From Isotricha intestinalis (Eukaryota; Ciliophora; Litostomatea; Vestibuliferida; Isotrichidae), in NCBI GenBank assembly GCA_023807065.1, contig JAJJLU010004251.1:1-16020 (forward strand): DNA of 16,020 nucleotides, written 5' to 3'. How positions within the stretch are numbered: position 1 is the stretch's first letter; the number at the start of each line of letters is the position of its first letter. The notes under the pieces were generated by a model. The model searched no databases. It was not told the DNA's origin and worked only from the letters and a program-made list of their open reading frames with translations. This document shows, piece by piece, positions 5,946 through 15,219 of the stretch. Made by a program: the position numbers and the translations under genes.

Positions 5946-8900
5946 TTAATTATTATTATTATTATTAATATTATCATTAATATCATTATTTATATTATTA
6001 TTATTAATATTATTATTTAAAGTGTCTTCATTCGGTTTTTTTTTAGTTTTTGTGACTACTTTCATTGGTTTATGGTCAGAAGATGTTTTTAAAGCTGCTT
6101 GAGTTTTAATATCTAATAATTTTCCAATTGTTCTTAAAGAAGCTAAAATATCTTTTGGAATAATAGCTAACATTCTTTTTGTTTGATAAATTATTATATT
6201 TAAATTTTCTACATATCTTCTCCATATGAAAAGATATATGAATACAAATAACACTATATAAGCAATACACATTCCTAAAATTAAGTATTGTTTATTATTA
6301 AAATAATCATTAATTACTATACTTATGCTATCGAAAATTTCAATATATATAGGACATAAAAGATACTCAAATGCAATTGTTACTTTTTTCATTTTATCAC
6401 TTATTAATATATTCAAAGGTGAATATTTAACATATAAATTTAATAAAGTTTCATTATTCGAAATAGAGTTTTTAAAAGTATGATATTCTGAAGTTCCATA
6501 TAATGTTAAATTATAACTAAAATTAAATTGTTTCCATACTTTTAAATATCTTTCTCTTTCAGCTTTAATACTCCTTAATTCTTGATAAAAATTAGAATGG
6601 ATAATTTCAAGTCCATATTGAGCAGCACCAAATAAAAATGAGTAACAATTAATTGAATCATCAGAAAAAAAAGTTTGAAAATATTCATAGAAATAATTAC
6701 AAATATTACCTCTATAAATCTTATGTCTTAATTCACTATAATTTTTACTATAAAGATATTGGTATTTATCTAAATAAAACTCATCATCAATTTGATTAAG
6801 TGTATAATTCTTCATTGTCTCTACAATGATATTCTTAATTTCTTTTGAATTAACAATAGAATTTGAATCAAAAATATATTCTCTTATATAACTATAAGCA
6901 AGTAATTGTTCCATTTCTAATCTTGATTCATGATTAAATAAAATCAAATAATTTTTTGTGTTTTTTGAAAAATCATAAAAAAGAATAAGAATAGTTAAAA
7001 GATAAAAAATAATAAAAAGAAGCATTCCAAAAACAATAGAATTAATCAATATTGCCTCATTAGAAGTTACTTTATTTCCATCATTATCAGAATGAATTTT
7101 TCTACTTTGAATAGTATTATCTCCTTCATCATTTTCATCATCATCATTTTCAATTGATAAAATATCTTCACCATCTATATTTTGTAATCTTTTCACAAAA
7201 TTTTCACATTTAGTTAATGAAGATATTATTAAATTTCCTTTAATTTCATAAAAAACTTCAAGATAAGAATTTTTTCTCGCTTCAACATTCATAAAAGCTT
7301 TATTTATAATTAAATAAGTAGATAAGTTTATAATAGAAATAACTATAAAAAGAATTAATAATAATTTCTTTTTTTCTTTAATTATAAGATTTAATTGAGC
7401 TCTATAAGTTTTTTCTGCTATTCTAGTATCACTTAATATACCATTGAAAGTATTAGTAATAAAAAAATAAATATCTTTATTTAAAGGCATAATCTGATCT
7501 TCACTTAATTGCGTAATTTCAAATAAACTAGTAACAGCTTTGCTAACAGTAGAAATATAAGTTAAATTAAATATATTAACAGAAAAATCATAATTAATAA
7601 TATAAGTAGGTAAAATTGTTCCAAAAACAGTTTGATAATTTTCTTCACTTAATTGAGAAGATTTTTTAGTTAATTGATCAATATAGTCACTCATTCTTAT
7701 ATATAAATTAGTCAAAGAATCTATTAATGTTTTTCTATATTGTTCTTTAGTAGAAAACATATTTGTATATTCTTCAAAAGAAACAATAACATATTCTCTT
7801 ACAAGAGAAACTGAATGAAGAATACCTCTATAAATCTGATAACTAAATTTTATATATAAATATTTATCTTTATATAAATTAAAGTTATTTTTTAAAATAA
7901 ATAAAAAGATTATTCCATAACCTATAATAGATAAAAATATAATAAAACTAATTATTCTTAAATTAGTAATAGAAGTTTGAGAATCTTCTTGTAAAAGTGA
8001 TTTTTGAATTTGTTGAAGTAACATTTCTTTTTTTTGTTGAAATTCTTTTTCATTTTCTTCTTTTGTTTGAGCTTGTTTAATAGTAGGATTATCAATAAAT
8101 TCATTATCATCATATTCTCCTTTATGATTATTCTCAATCATTATTTCAACTTTTGATTTTTTCTCAAATTTTTTTTCAATAAATCCATTACTTTTATAAT
8201 CATAAACTTTAAGTCTAATTTTAGAAAAATTAATTTTATAATATTCATCCTCATTAACTTTAATAGTATTATTCTTTATAGAATTTCTTTTTTTTTTTTC
8301 ATTAACAGAAGATTCATCTGATTCATTAGAAAATTCACTGTTTTCTGTAAATTCTTCTCCTGAACTTTCACTTTTATTAGATGAAACAGTATTAATTTCT
8401 TTTATTTTATTTAAGGCTTTTTCTTTTAATAATTTTCTTCTATTTTTATTCGTTTCATTTACATTAATTTGATATGATATAATTTGCGGATTAAATTTAA
8501 ATCCTCCAACTTTTGGTATTTTAGGAATAAAATTTCTTTCAATTATTGAATAATTATTACTTGTTAGACTTTGCATTGGAGATAAACAATTTTTTTGATT
8601 TTCAAATTTAATTGTTTTTTTTGTTTTATTTGTATTTGTTTTTTCAATTTTGTTTGGTTGTGTTTGATTTGTTTGAATTTTTGAACTTTTTTTTGATATT
8701 GAATTTTCATGAGACATTACTTTACTTTTTGAAGCATATGATTGTTCATCTGTACTTGAAAAATAGTTTTGATGTGGTGATATTTCAAGTTTAAAATTAT
8801 AACCGTCTAAATGTCCATCTATTATTATTTCTGAACATGTTAAATATAATATTTTAATATCTTTCTTTTTCTCTGTTAAAATAGTTGTGCTAGAACGAAA

Positions 8901-11494
8901 TTTATTTATTGGATCTCTTTTATACCATGTTATTTGAGTTTGATTATGGTAAAGTTGTTTAACTATCTTTTGTTTTATTTTTAATTTTTCTTCAAGAGTG
9001 AGTTCTTCATTTTCTTTTGAACGTTTTATTAATTCTTCATGGAATTCTTTTATAAAATATGATATATCACATACTCCTACAATTTCAGAAGCTTTTAATC
9101 CAAAGAATTTAACACAATTTGAAGTAAAATAATGTATTATAAATTGCTTATTTGTTATTATAGTATAAGTATTGTAGTTTGAATCATTTAAATCAATAGA
9201 ATTATAATTTGTAAAATAAGAACTTTCTTTATTCACTTTAAGTAACCAAAAATATTCTGAATCAGTGGAAATAACACAAGCTTTGAAATTAAAAGGAACT
9301 AAATATTTAGATTTATTAACTGCGAAAGAATCTGATTTTGAAAAATCAATTTTTTTCTTTGATCTATGATCTTTTTGATAATCTACAATTAATTTATTTA
9401 AAAGAGATTGATGTGAAGAATGAAAAATATCTGGAATTAAAAGATTAATATGTTTTCCTTTTAATTCTTCTTTATTATAACCTAATATTGAACATAAACC
9501 TAAAGAAACATTTAATATTGTTCCAAAATTATTTAATTTTGTATCAAAGACTAAATATAAATTCTTATCTGAATTATTTAATGCATATATATCAATATTA
9601 AATGAATTAATCCAATTTAATTCATCCATATCATCATTTTTTAGTCTTTTCTGAACTTTATCTAAAATTAAGTTTAATTCTTTTGATTGTTCATAATCTG
9701 CTCTTATTTCTTTTAAAAAATCAGAATATAATTCTAATAATTCAGGTTTATTTTCTTTTATTTTTTGTAATTTATTAAATAATTTATGTATTTCTTCTAC
9801 ACCAATATTAATTTTATTTCCATAATCATTTAAAACACTCATATCTTGTTGTTCTTCCATTTGATTTTCATATAATAAACTCCAGAAATCAATATATAAA
9901 AATGAGACTTTGATAATTAAGTTTTTAAATTTTGAAAAATTATTTTGATATAAAAGATTAAGTCCTCCTTCTTCAACCTCTTCACTAAAATTAAAATCAC
10001 CATTTTCACTAAATTGCTTTTTATGTCTATAAATAATAAAATCTATTTCAATGTTTTTATCTAAATATTCACAATAATTTAGTTCTAAATAAGCTTTGTG
10101 AATTTTATTCATTTTCCCAATTAAAAATTGAATATAAAAAATTCTTAAAGTAATATCAGTTGGATTTTTAGATATTCCAAATTGAAAAACACTTTCAATA
10201 TACATGAATAAATAACAAATAGCTTCTTCTTTATTATTGATACAACTTAAATATTTTTTTAAAGGACAATTTTCTATAGTACAAAACTCTTCCATTTTAT
10301 TAACATAACCTCTTAAAGTAAATTGAGCATATCTACTATCGAAATTTTCTATTAATTCATTAATTAAAAATATTCTATTAAGAAATTCATTAGATTTTTG
10401 AAATTTTGAATGATGAACTAATAATTTTTTAATTTTTCCTTTTTCCCCTTTATGAAAAATACCAAAAATTAAAGGAACACCAATGATAAATAATATAATT
10501 CCACTTTCAAATTCTGAAACACTTTGAATTATTTTATTAACAACTAAACAAATTCCACTCCATAAAAAAATCGCTCTTGATATTAATTTAACATTTAATA
10601 ATATAGGATTATAATCAGGTAATTCTTTTGAATAAATAAAAAAAGAAAGTAAAGAAATAAATGAAATAACACAAATTAAACCCCATTTTGTAATATTATC
10701 AAAAAGAGAAAAAAAAATAACTAATACTATTTTTTTCCAAAAAGAAAACCTATCTGCTTTTGAAGTTCTCATTGAACGTACATTTTGAGTGTTAAAAGTA
10801 GTATCAAAAGAAGTAGAAATATAAAAATAAACATCTAAAATATAAATCCAAATAAATAATGAAACCATAATAATATGAACATAATGAATTGAACTCCAAC
10901 ATTTAAAATCTGTTGCATAAATATTAAAGTCATTTTTACAATAATAAATTGATATAAAAATTTCTAATATTATTATATATTTATAATATACTTAATATTG
11001 GTAAAAATAAAGCTTTTGACATAAAATTCATTATAAAAGAATAGAAATTAACAATAATTTTAACTTTTGAAAGATTTTTTTTTGATTCTATAACAATATA
11101 AGTTTTAATCATTACATTGAATATTATTAATATTATTATTAAATATATTAAAATAAAATATATTTTTGTATTTCCAATAATAAACTCAGTTACAGTAAAA
11201 AAATTGAAAAAAGGATTTATTACACGATATAGTTTTTTTGGTCTTTGAATTGATTCAAACTAAAACTTTTATTTAATTATTTACTGTTTTATGAAAAGAA
11301 AAAGAAAGACATTGAAAAAGTTGAACAACAATTGAAAATATTTCAATCCAAATTGAAGATGAAATTTGGTATCTTAATACTAAAAATTGAACTTCAAATA
11401 TTAATTCTTTTATTCTTTTAACAATTATTTCAAAACGAGAAGGTTTATCTTCTTTTTTAAAACTCATATTAAAACCTTTTCCAGATTCAAACAT
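5946..11494 (-). CDS. Large multi-spanning PAS-domain membrane protein, TmcB-like; three exons
   Basis: I reconstruct the gene as join(11494-11285, 11259-10992, 10963-5946), 5496 nt, 1831 residues. The long last exon alone lacks a proper N terminus. Splicing two tiny introns adds 191 residues with the expected character: a helix and TM segment (WIEIFSIVVQLFQCLSF, exon 1), a strong TM (about residues 103-125), the LFLPILKIFISI join, and CWSSIHYVHIIMVSLFIWIY. Several further TMs follow to about residue 330. A PAS domain lies at about 627-690 (GY..EELKGKHINLLIPDIF, then a conserved H), with a second PAS-like stretch near 759-803. A Ser/Glu/Lys-rich linker follows. Then come TMs at about 1161-1184, 1360-1380, 1464-1488 and 1740-1765, enclosing two large probably extracytosolic domains, and RMLAIIPKDILASL after the last TM. 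The C terminus is an Asn-rich tail. The family is known from ciliates and amoebae; a sensory or signalling role is inferred, and no kinase or cyclase domain is present. Confidence 0.85.
5949..6020. repeat. ATT/AAT trinucleotide microsatellite (Asn tail of PAS protein)
   Basis: Interrupted (ATT)n on the plus strand, read as AAT codons on the minus strand, encodes an Asn-rich tail with scattered Ile and Asp at the extreme C terminus, ending NNNNNN just before the TAA stop. It is likely length-variable and unstructured. Confidence 0.75.
10964..10991 (-). other. 28-nt GT-AG intron 2 of the PAS gene
   Basis: Read on the minus strand it begins GTATATTATA and ends ATATTAG, 28 nt, inserted in phase 1 (A|AA gives Lys 160). 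Removing it joins LFLPIL to KIFISIYYCKND and restores the frame of the long exon. Like intron 1 its length is 3n+1, so retention shifts the frame. It is entirely A/T apart from the two splice-site G residues. Confidence 0.8.
11260..11284 (-). other. 25-nt GT-AG intron 1 of the PAS gene
   Basis: Read on the minus strand it begins GTAAATAATT and ends GTTTTAG, 25 nt, inserted in phase 0. Removing it joins ...SFHKT to FESIQRPKK... and opens 89 further codons. It contains an in-frame TAA, so retention would trigger premature termination. The size matches the tiny introns known from ciliates. Confidence 0.8.
11285..11494 (-). other. Exon 1 of the PAS membrane protein gene
   Basis: This exon is 210 nt (70 codons, ending in phase 0 with ACA). 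The first ATG is at 11494-11492; a second ATG lies nine codons later. It encodes a basic amphipathic N terminus and the first membrane helix. If unspliced, the frame would stop two codons after the donor, at 11273-11275, giving a meaningless 73-residue product. Confidence 0.8.
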
Positions 11495-11630
11495 TTTAAT
11501 TAAAAATAAATTATTAATTATAAATATTTTATTCAGTTAAATGATAAAAAAAAATATAAGAAACTAATAAAAGTAAATAATGAATTTAATAATATCATAA
11601 AAAAAAAAAATAAAAAATAATTAAATAAAA
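11495..11630. promoter_or_regulatory. 136-bp divergent promoter between PAS and SWEET genes
   Basis: Two genes start head-to-head across 136 bp, so their promoters must overlap or share a bidirectional core. The sequence is almost wholly A/T with an A12 run just upstream of the SWEET start. No specific site can be recognised. Confidence 0.45.
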
Positions 11631-12338
11631 ATGGGAGATATCGTTGGTGATATTTTTGGTTGGGTAGGTTCAGTACTAGCGACAATATTTTATTTAGCGC
11701 CTGTTGTTCCTTTTTACAATTTAATAAAAAAAAAAATAACATATCAAGATTCACCAGGAGTACTTTTATTAATGTCTTTTTTCAACTGTATATTATGGGG
11801 AGTATATGGTTTAAGAGAAGATTTAGTTCAAGTTTGGGTGACAAACTTTTTAGGATGTTTCATAACATTAATTTTTATAATCATATACTTAATTTTTGTA
11901 GGAGAAGAAAAAGTGTTTCTTTCATTAATATATAATTTCATTTTATTAAATTTTGTAGTGGAAATATTTTATGTTTCATATTCATTATTAAGAAATTCAT
12001 ACGTAGGAAATGCAGCAACGACATTTAATATATTAATGTATGCAGCACCAGGAGAAAAAATATATCAAGTTTATAAAACAGGAAATTATAATTTATTACC
12101 AATTGTTTCTTCAATTTGTGGTTTAGCTTGTGCTTCTTCATGGGCTATTTACGGTATTTATCAATCTAATTGGAATTTAATTATTCCTAATGTATTAGGA
12201 ATTGCTTTTTCTCTTTTACAAATTGTTGTTTGGTGGATTTTTTATAGTAGGAAAAAACCTAAAGATAATAGTTTAGAAGATAGTCTTGTTGAAAAAAATG
12301 ATATAAAAGAAGGAAATATTTGTGTTAATCAAAATTAA
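11631..12338 (+). CDS. SWEET-family sugar transporter (seven TM, two MtN3 repeats)
   Basis: The protein has 235 residues with seven predicted hydrophobic helices arranged as 3+1+3, the standard SWEET architecture and length. Repeat 1 (about 8-90) carries LAPVVPFYNLIKKK, SPGVLLLMSFFNCILWGVYG and VTNFLG. Repeat 2 (about 123-205) carries MYAAPGEKIYQVYKTGNYN, LLPIVSS, SSWAIYG and IIPNVLG. Residues equivalent to the family's substrate pocket appear present: Asn 72 and Asn 187, with Trp 56 and Trp 171 one turn away on neighbouring helices. Prolines 24, 130 and 157 match the known hinge prolines of plant SWEETs; the fourth position is less clear (Pro 42 is nearby). The C terminus is a short charged cytosolic tail. 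SWEETs move mono- or disaccharides down their gradient through the plasma or vacuolar membrane; the substrate here cannot be told. It is followed by the DENN gene on the same strand after 114 bp. Confidence 0.92.
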   Translation: MGDIVGDIFGWVGSVLATIFYLAPVVPFYNLIKKKITYQDSPGVLLLMSFFNCILWGVYGLREDLVQVWVTNFLGCFITLIFIIIYLIFVGEEKVFLSLIYNFILLNFVVEIFYVSYSLLRNSYVGNAATTFNILMYAAPGEKIYQVYKTGNYNLLPIVSSICGLACASSWAIYGIYQSNWNLIIPNVLGIAFSLLQIVVWWIFYSRKKPKDNSLEDSLVEKNDIKEGNICVNQN

Positions 12339-12452
12339 ATTTTATTTTCTATTAAATGATTAAAAAGGAAATTTTGGTTAGAATGTTTTAAAAAAATTAA
12401 ATATTTTTAAAGAAAATATTTTTTATATATTTAATTAATAAATTTTTATTTA
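12339..12452 (+). promoter_or_regulatory. Spacer and presumed promoter of the DENN gene
   Basis: These 114 bp of A/T-rich sequence lie between two genes on the plus strand. They must include the SWEET 3' end and the DENN promoter. No recognisable element is present. Confidence 0.35.
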
Positions 12453-15113
12453 ATGAAACAAAAAATCAATAGAGAAAATAAGGAAAAATTATTAAGGTAT
12501 TTTTTCATATATGGAATAAATACATTAAATATTTCTTCAATGGATAATTTTTATAAAATCAGAACAAAAAAACCAGAAATTTTAGATTCATTTTGTATAA
12601 CCGGAAAAGAAGATAAAAAATATAAAATATTCATAGAAAATAAATTATCAGATTTATCTTCAATGATATTTCCATCAAATATAGATTTCTGGGATATAAT
12701 AAATATAAAAGAGCCAAATTTAGATATTAATCGTCCATTATATTATGATTATGTTAAAAAAGAAAGAATAAAATATGATAAAGACAATAAAGAAATTTTA
12801 CCTGAAAATATTTTTCATTGTTTTATAGTAAAAAAAGCAGGAGAAGCAGAATTTGGAGATATTCAATGGTATGTTAATTGTTATATTTATTGGGAAAGAA
12901 TAAGAAATAATATTATAATAGCAAAAGCTTTATTAATTGTTACTTATCAACCTTGTTTAAGTTTATGTTTTAATATTTTAAAAAATTTATATGAAAAAAT
13001 TCATTTTTGTAATATTAATGATATTGATTTTAAATTTGACCAAATTTTATTTGAAATTTTTAATAAATGTGAAATATCATTTCAAAGTAATAATATAATA
13101 AAAATAAATAATTTAATAGATGATCATGTTATTCCTTATTCATCTTATTTACCATTATGTGATATTAATTTATTTTATTTTTTTAATATTTTCACTCTTG
13201 AAGAATTATTCTTTTTAGTTCAACAATTTCTTCTTCGTCAAAGAGTTTTAATAATATGTAATAAATTAGAATATTTATTTGCAATATTTCATATAATTCA
13301 TATATGTAGTCACCCATTAGAAGCAAGTGATTCAGTTAATTTTTATAAATTACTATCTCCAAGTTCAAATTTGAAATTCTCAGAATTTTTTAGTGCAAAT
13401 GGAAAATGCTTTTCTTTATATGCTTATTCACAAACTTTATTTTTTGATTGTTCAAATATTTTAGATGATATTAGTGAAAGAAGTAAAGTAGTTAATACAA
13501 TGATAATTTTAAATGTAAATGAAAATCAATTAATTGCAAAACAAATGATTCAAAAAGTTTCAGGAGAATTTAATCCAATTAAAATAGTTAATAAAAAATC
13601 AAATAAAAATAATTTAGAAGAAACTCCAGTTTTTATTGAAATAGAACCATTTATAATAAGTCAATTAAAAAATTTAAAAAATTATCAATTTAATGAAAAA
13701 TATGAAGATATAAAAGCATTAATTGGAAAGCAAAAAGATATAAAAAATATAAATCAATCATTTTATGATTATGATTCAAAATTAAACATAATATCAATTC
13801 AAATTCTTCAAATTATTTTAGAATTAAATTCAATGTTTCTTTTATCTTTAAAACCTCATTTTGAATTTAATAAAATATATTCTCAAAATTCTTTTATTTT
13901 CCAAAAAGAAATTGTAGAAAAAAATGAAACTGGAAGAATTAGTGGTGATTTTAATGATTTAGCTTCTTATTCTTTTAATGATATAAAAAATAAATTTAAT
14001 CATGATTCAATTGATCATATTTATATCACTCAATTAATTAATCTTTTTAAATTTGATGAAATATTTGAATGGAATTTTATGAAATTAAAAAATTCTGAAT
14101 CTATTGAAAATCAATGTATTATTAATTTAAATTTTCCTAATTTTGATGTTAAGAAAAAAGATATTAATAGTGATTTTTGTGTTATTGATTCTTCAGGACA
14201 AGAAATTCAATCTTTTGCTTTTAAAAAAATTGATCCTGAATATCCTCAAATTTTAAACTTATCTAAATTAAATAATATTGAAGAACAAATAGAAAAAAAT
14301 ATTAATGAAGAAAAAGAAATTTTACCTTTTTATGCTGAAATTATTAATTATAATATTTTTGAAAAATTAAATATTATAAATCTAAAAGAAATAAATAAAT
14401 TTCTTATTTCTCAAGTATTATATGTTTTTTTAAATTCTTATTTTTTAATAAATGGTTATATGATAATTCAACCAAATAATATAGAAACTTCATTAAAAAT
14501 AATATGTGATAATATATTAAAAATATTTCAAAATTGTAATGAGCATTTTAAACAATTTAATTTTGTTTTATATATTATTCAAAAATTATCTTTTACTTAT
14601 GAATATATGAATACAAAAGCAAAAAGTGAATTTTTTGGAAAAATAAAAGAATATAATATTATTCAACCTTTTGGAGTGAGTGATTTATATGAAAAATATG
14701 AAAAAGAATTAAGAAATCTACAAAAAAGTGATTCTGGGAAAATCAATATTTTAATTAAACAAGAAGAAGATATTAAACAATTTATTTTTGAAGAAGGAAA
14801 TTTTACTTTTTTTAATGATGATGATAGTGAAATTTTAATTGAAAATATTATCATAAATAAAGAAAATTTTACTTTAGAAAATAAAGAAAGTAAAAAAGAA
14901 ATAAAAGTTAAATTTAATAATGAAAGTTTTGAAATTATTTCTCCATGTATAATTTTAAATTCAATAATGGATTATTTTATTAATAAAGGAAATACAGATT
15001 TTCCAAAAGAAATAATTCAAAATCCAAAAAGTGAAATTTATGATAATTGGAATAGAGATATTAGAAATATAATTTTTTATGGAATATGTTTCTATTATTT
15101 TGATAAATTATAA
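12453..15113 (+). CDS. DENN-domain protein, probable Rab GTPase exchange factor
   Basis: The protein has 886 residues. Residues about 40-183 read like a uDENN module: IFPSNI (72-77), FHCFIVKKAGEAEFGD (121-136), a beta strand, then AKALLIVTYQPCLSLCFNIL (157-176), which matches the usual 'alcllS..P.f..f..iL' pattern. After a linker, FNIFTLEELFFLVQQFLLRQ RVLIIC (244-269) matches the cDENN 'LF..Ls.enll.lf.all.e.rVl..s' pattern, and MIILNVNENQ (350-359) fits the later 'vDLD' strand. DENN domains act as guanine-nucleotide exchange factors for Rab (or Rag/Arf regulators) in membrane traffic. Residues about 400-886 are Asn/Ile/Lys/Glu-rich and not recognised; the C terminus ends YGICFYYFDKL. No membrane segment is certain. 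The gene is intronless, ends in TAA, and converges with the DHHC gene over 106 bp. The DENN call rests on pattern matching and is good but not certain. Confidence 0.7.
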   Translation: MKQKINRENKEKLLRYFFIYGINTLNISSMDNFYKIRTKKPEILDSFCITGKEDKKYKIFIENKLSDLSSMIFPSNIDFWDIINIKEPNLDINRPLYYDYVKKERIKYDKDNKEILPENIFHCFIVKKAGEAEFGDIQWYVNCYIYWERIRNNIIIAKALLIVTYQPCLSLCFNILKNLYEKIHFCNINDIDFKFDQILFEIFNKCEISFQSNNIIKINNLIDDHVIPYSSYLPLCDINLFYFFNIFTLEELFFLVQQFLLRQRVLIICNKLEYLFAIFHIIHICSHPLEASDSVNFYKLLSPSSNLKFSEFFSANGKCFSLYAYSQTLFFDCSNILDDISERSKVVNTMIILNVNENQLIAKQMIQKVSGEFNPIKIVNKKSNKNNLEETPVFIEIEPFIISQLKNLKNYQFNEKYEDIKALIGKQKDIKNINQSFYDYDSKLNIISIQILQIILELNSMFLLSLKPHFEFNKIYSQNSFIFQKEIVEKNETGRISGDFNDLASYSFNDIKNKFNHDSIDHIYITQLINLFKFDEIFEWNFMKLKNSESIENQCIINLNFPNFDVKKKDINSDFCVIDSSGQEIQSFAFKKIDPEYPQILNLSKLNNIEEQIEKNINEEKEILPFYAEIINYNIFEKLNIINLKEINKFLISQVLYVFLNSYFLINGYMIIQPNNIETSLKIICDNILKIFQNCNEHFKQFNFVLYIIQKLSFTYEYMNTKAKSEFFGKIKEYNIIQPFGVSDLYEKYEKELRNLQKSDSGKINILIKQEEDIKQFIFEEGNFTFFNDDDSEILIENIIINKENFTLENKESKKEIKVKFNNESFEIISPCIILNSIMDYFINKGNTDFPKEIIQNPKSEIYDNWNRDIRNIIFYGICFYYFDKL

Positions 15114-15219
15114 TATTTAAAATTAAAAATAAAAAATAATATGTTTAATATATATTTTAAACTTAATAATTTTTTTTTTTTTAAAATTTAAATTATACTT
15201 TTTATATAATTATAATTAC
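15114..15219. other. Convergent 3' spacer with T13 run (DENN / DHHC)
   Basis: This 106-bp spacer between converging stop codons is pure A/T except for isolated G or C. It has an uninterrupted run of 13 T at 15170-15182. Both genes must terminate and polyadenylate here. Confidence 0.4.

Noticed and set aside
8612..8794. 60-residue plus-strand frame inside the PAS gene
   Set aside because: It is antisense to the Ser/Lys/Asn-rich linker of the PAS protein.
11273..11494. Stand-alone 73-residue minus-strand gene
   Set aside because: Its sequence is the first exon of the PAS membrane protein; the stop lies just inside a 25-nt intron.
11533..11754. 73-residue minus-strand frame spanning the SWEET start
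   Set aside because: It overlaps the well-supported SWEET coding region and the divergent promoter, and its F/L/N composition is that of antisense or A/T-rich sequence.
14663..14854. 63-residue minus-strand frame inside the DENN gene
   Set aside because: It is antisense to a long continuous coding frame and has no start context or motif of its own.
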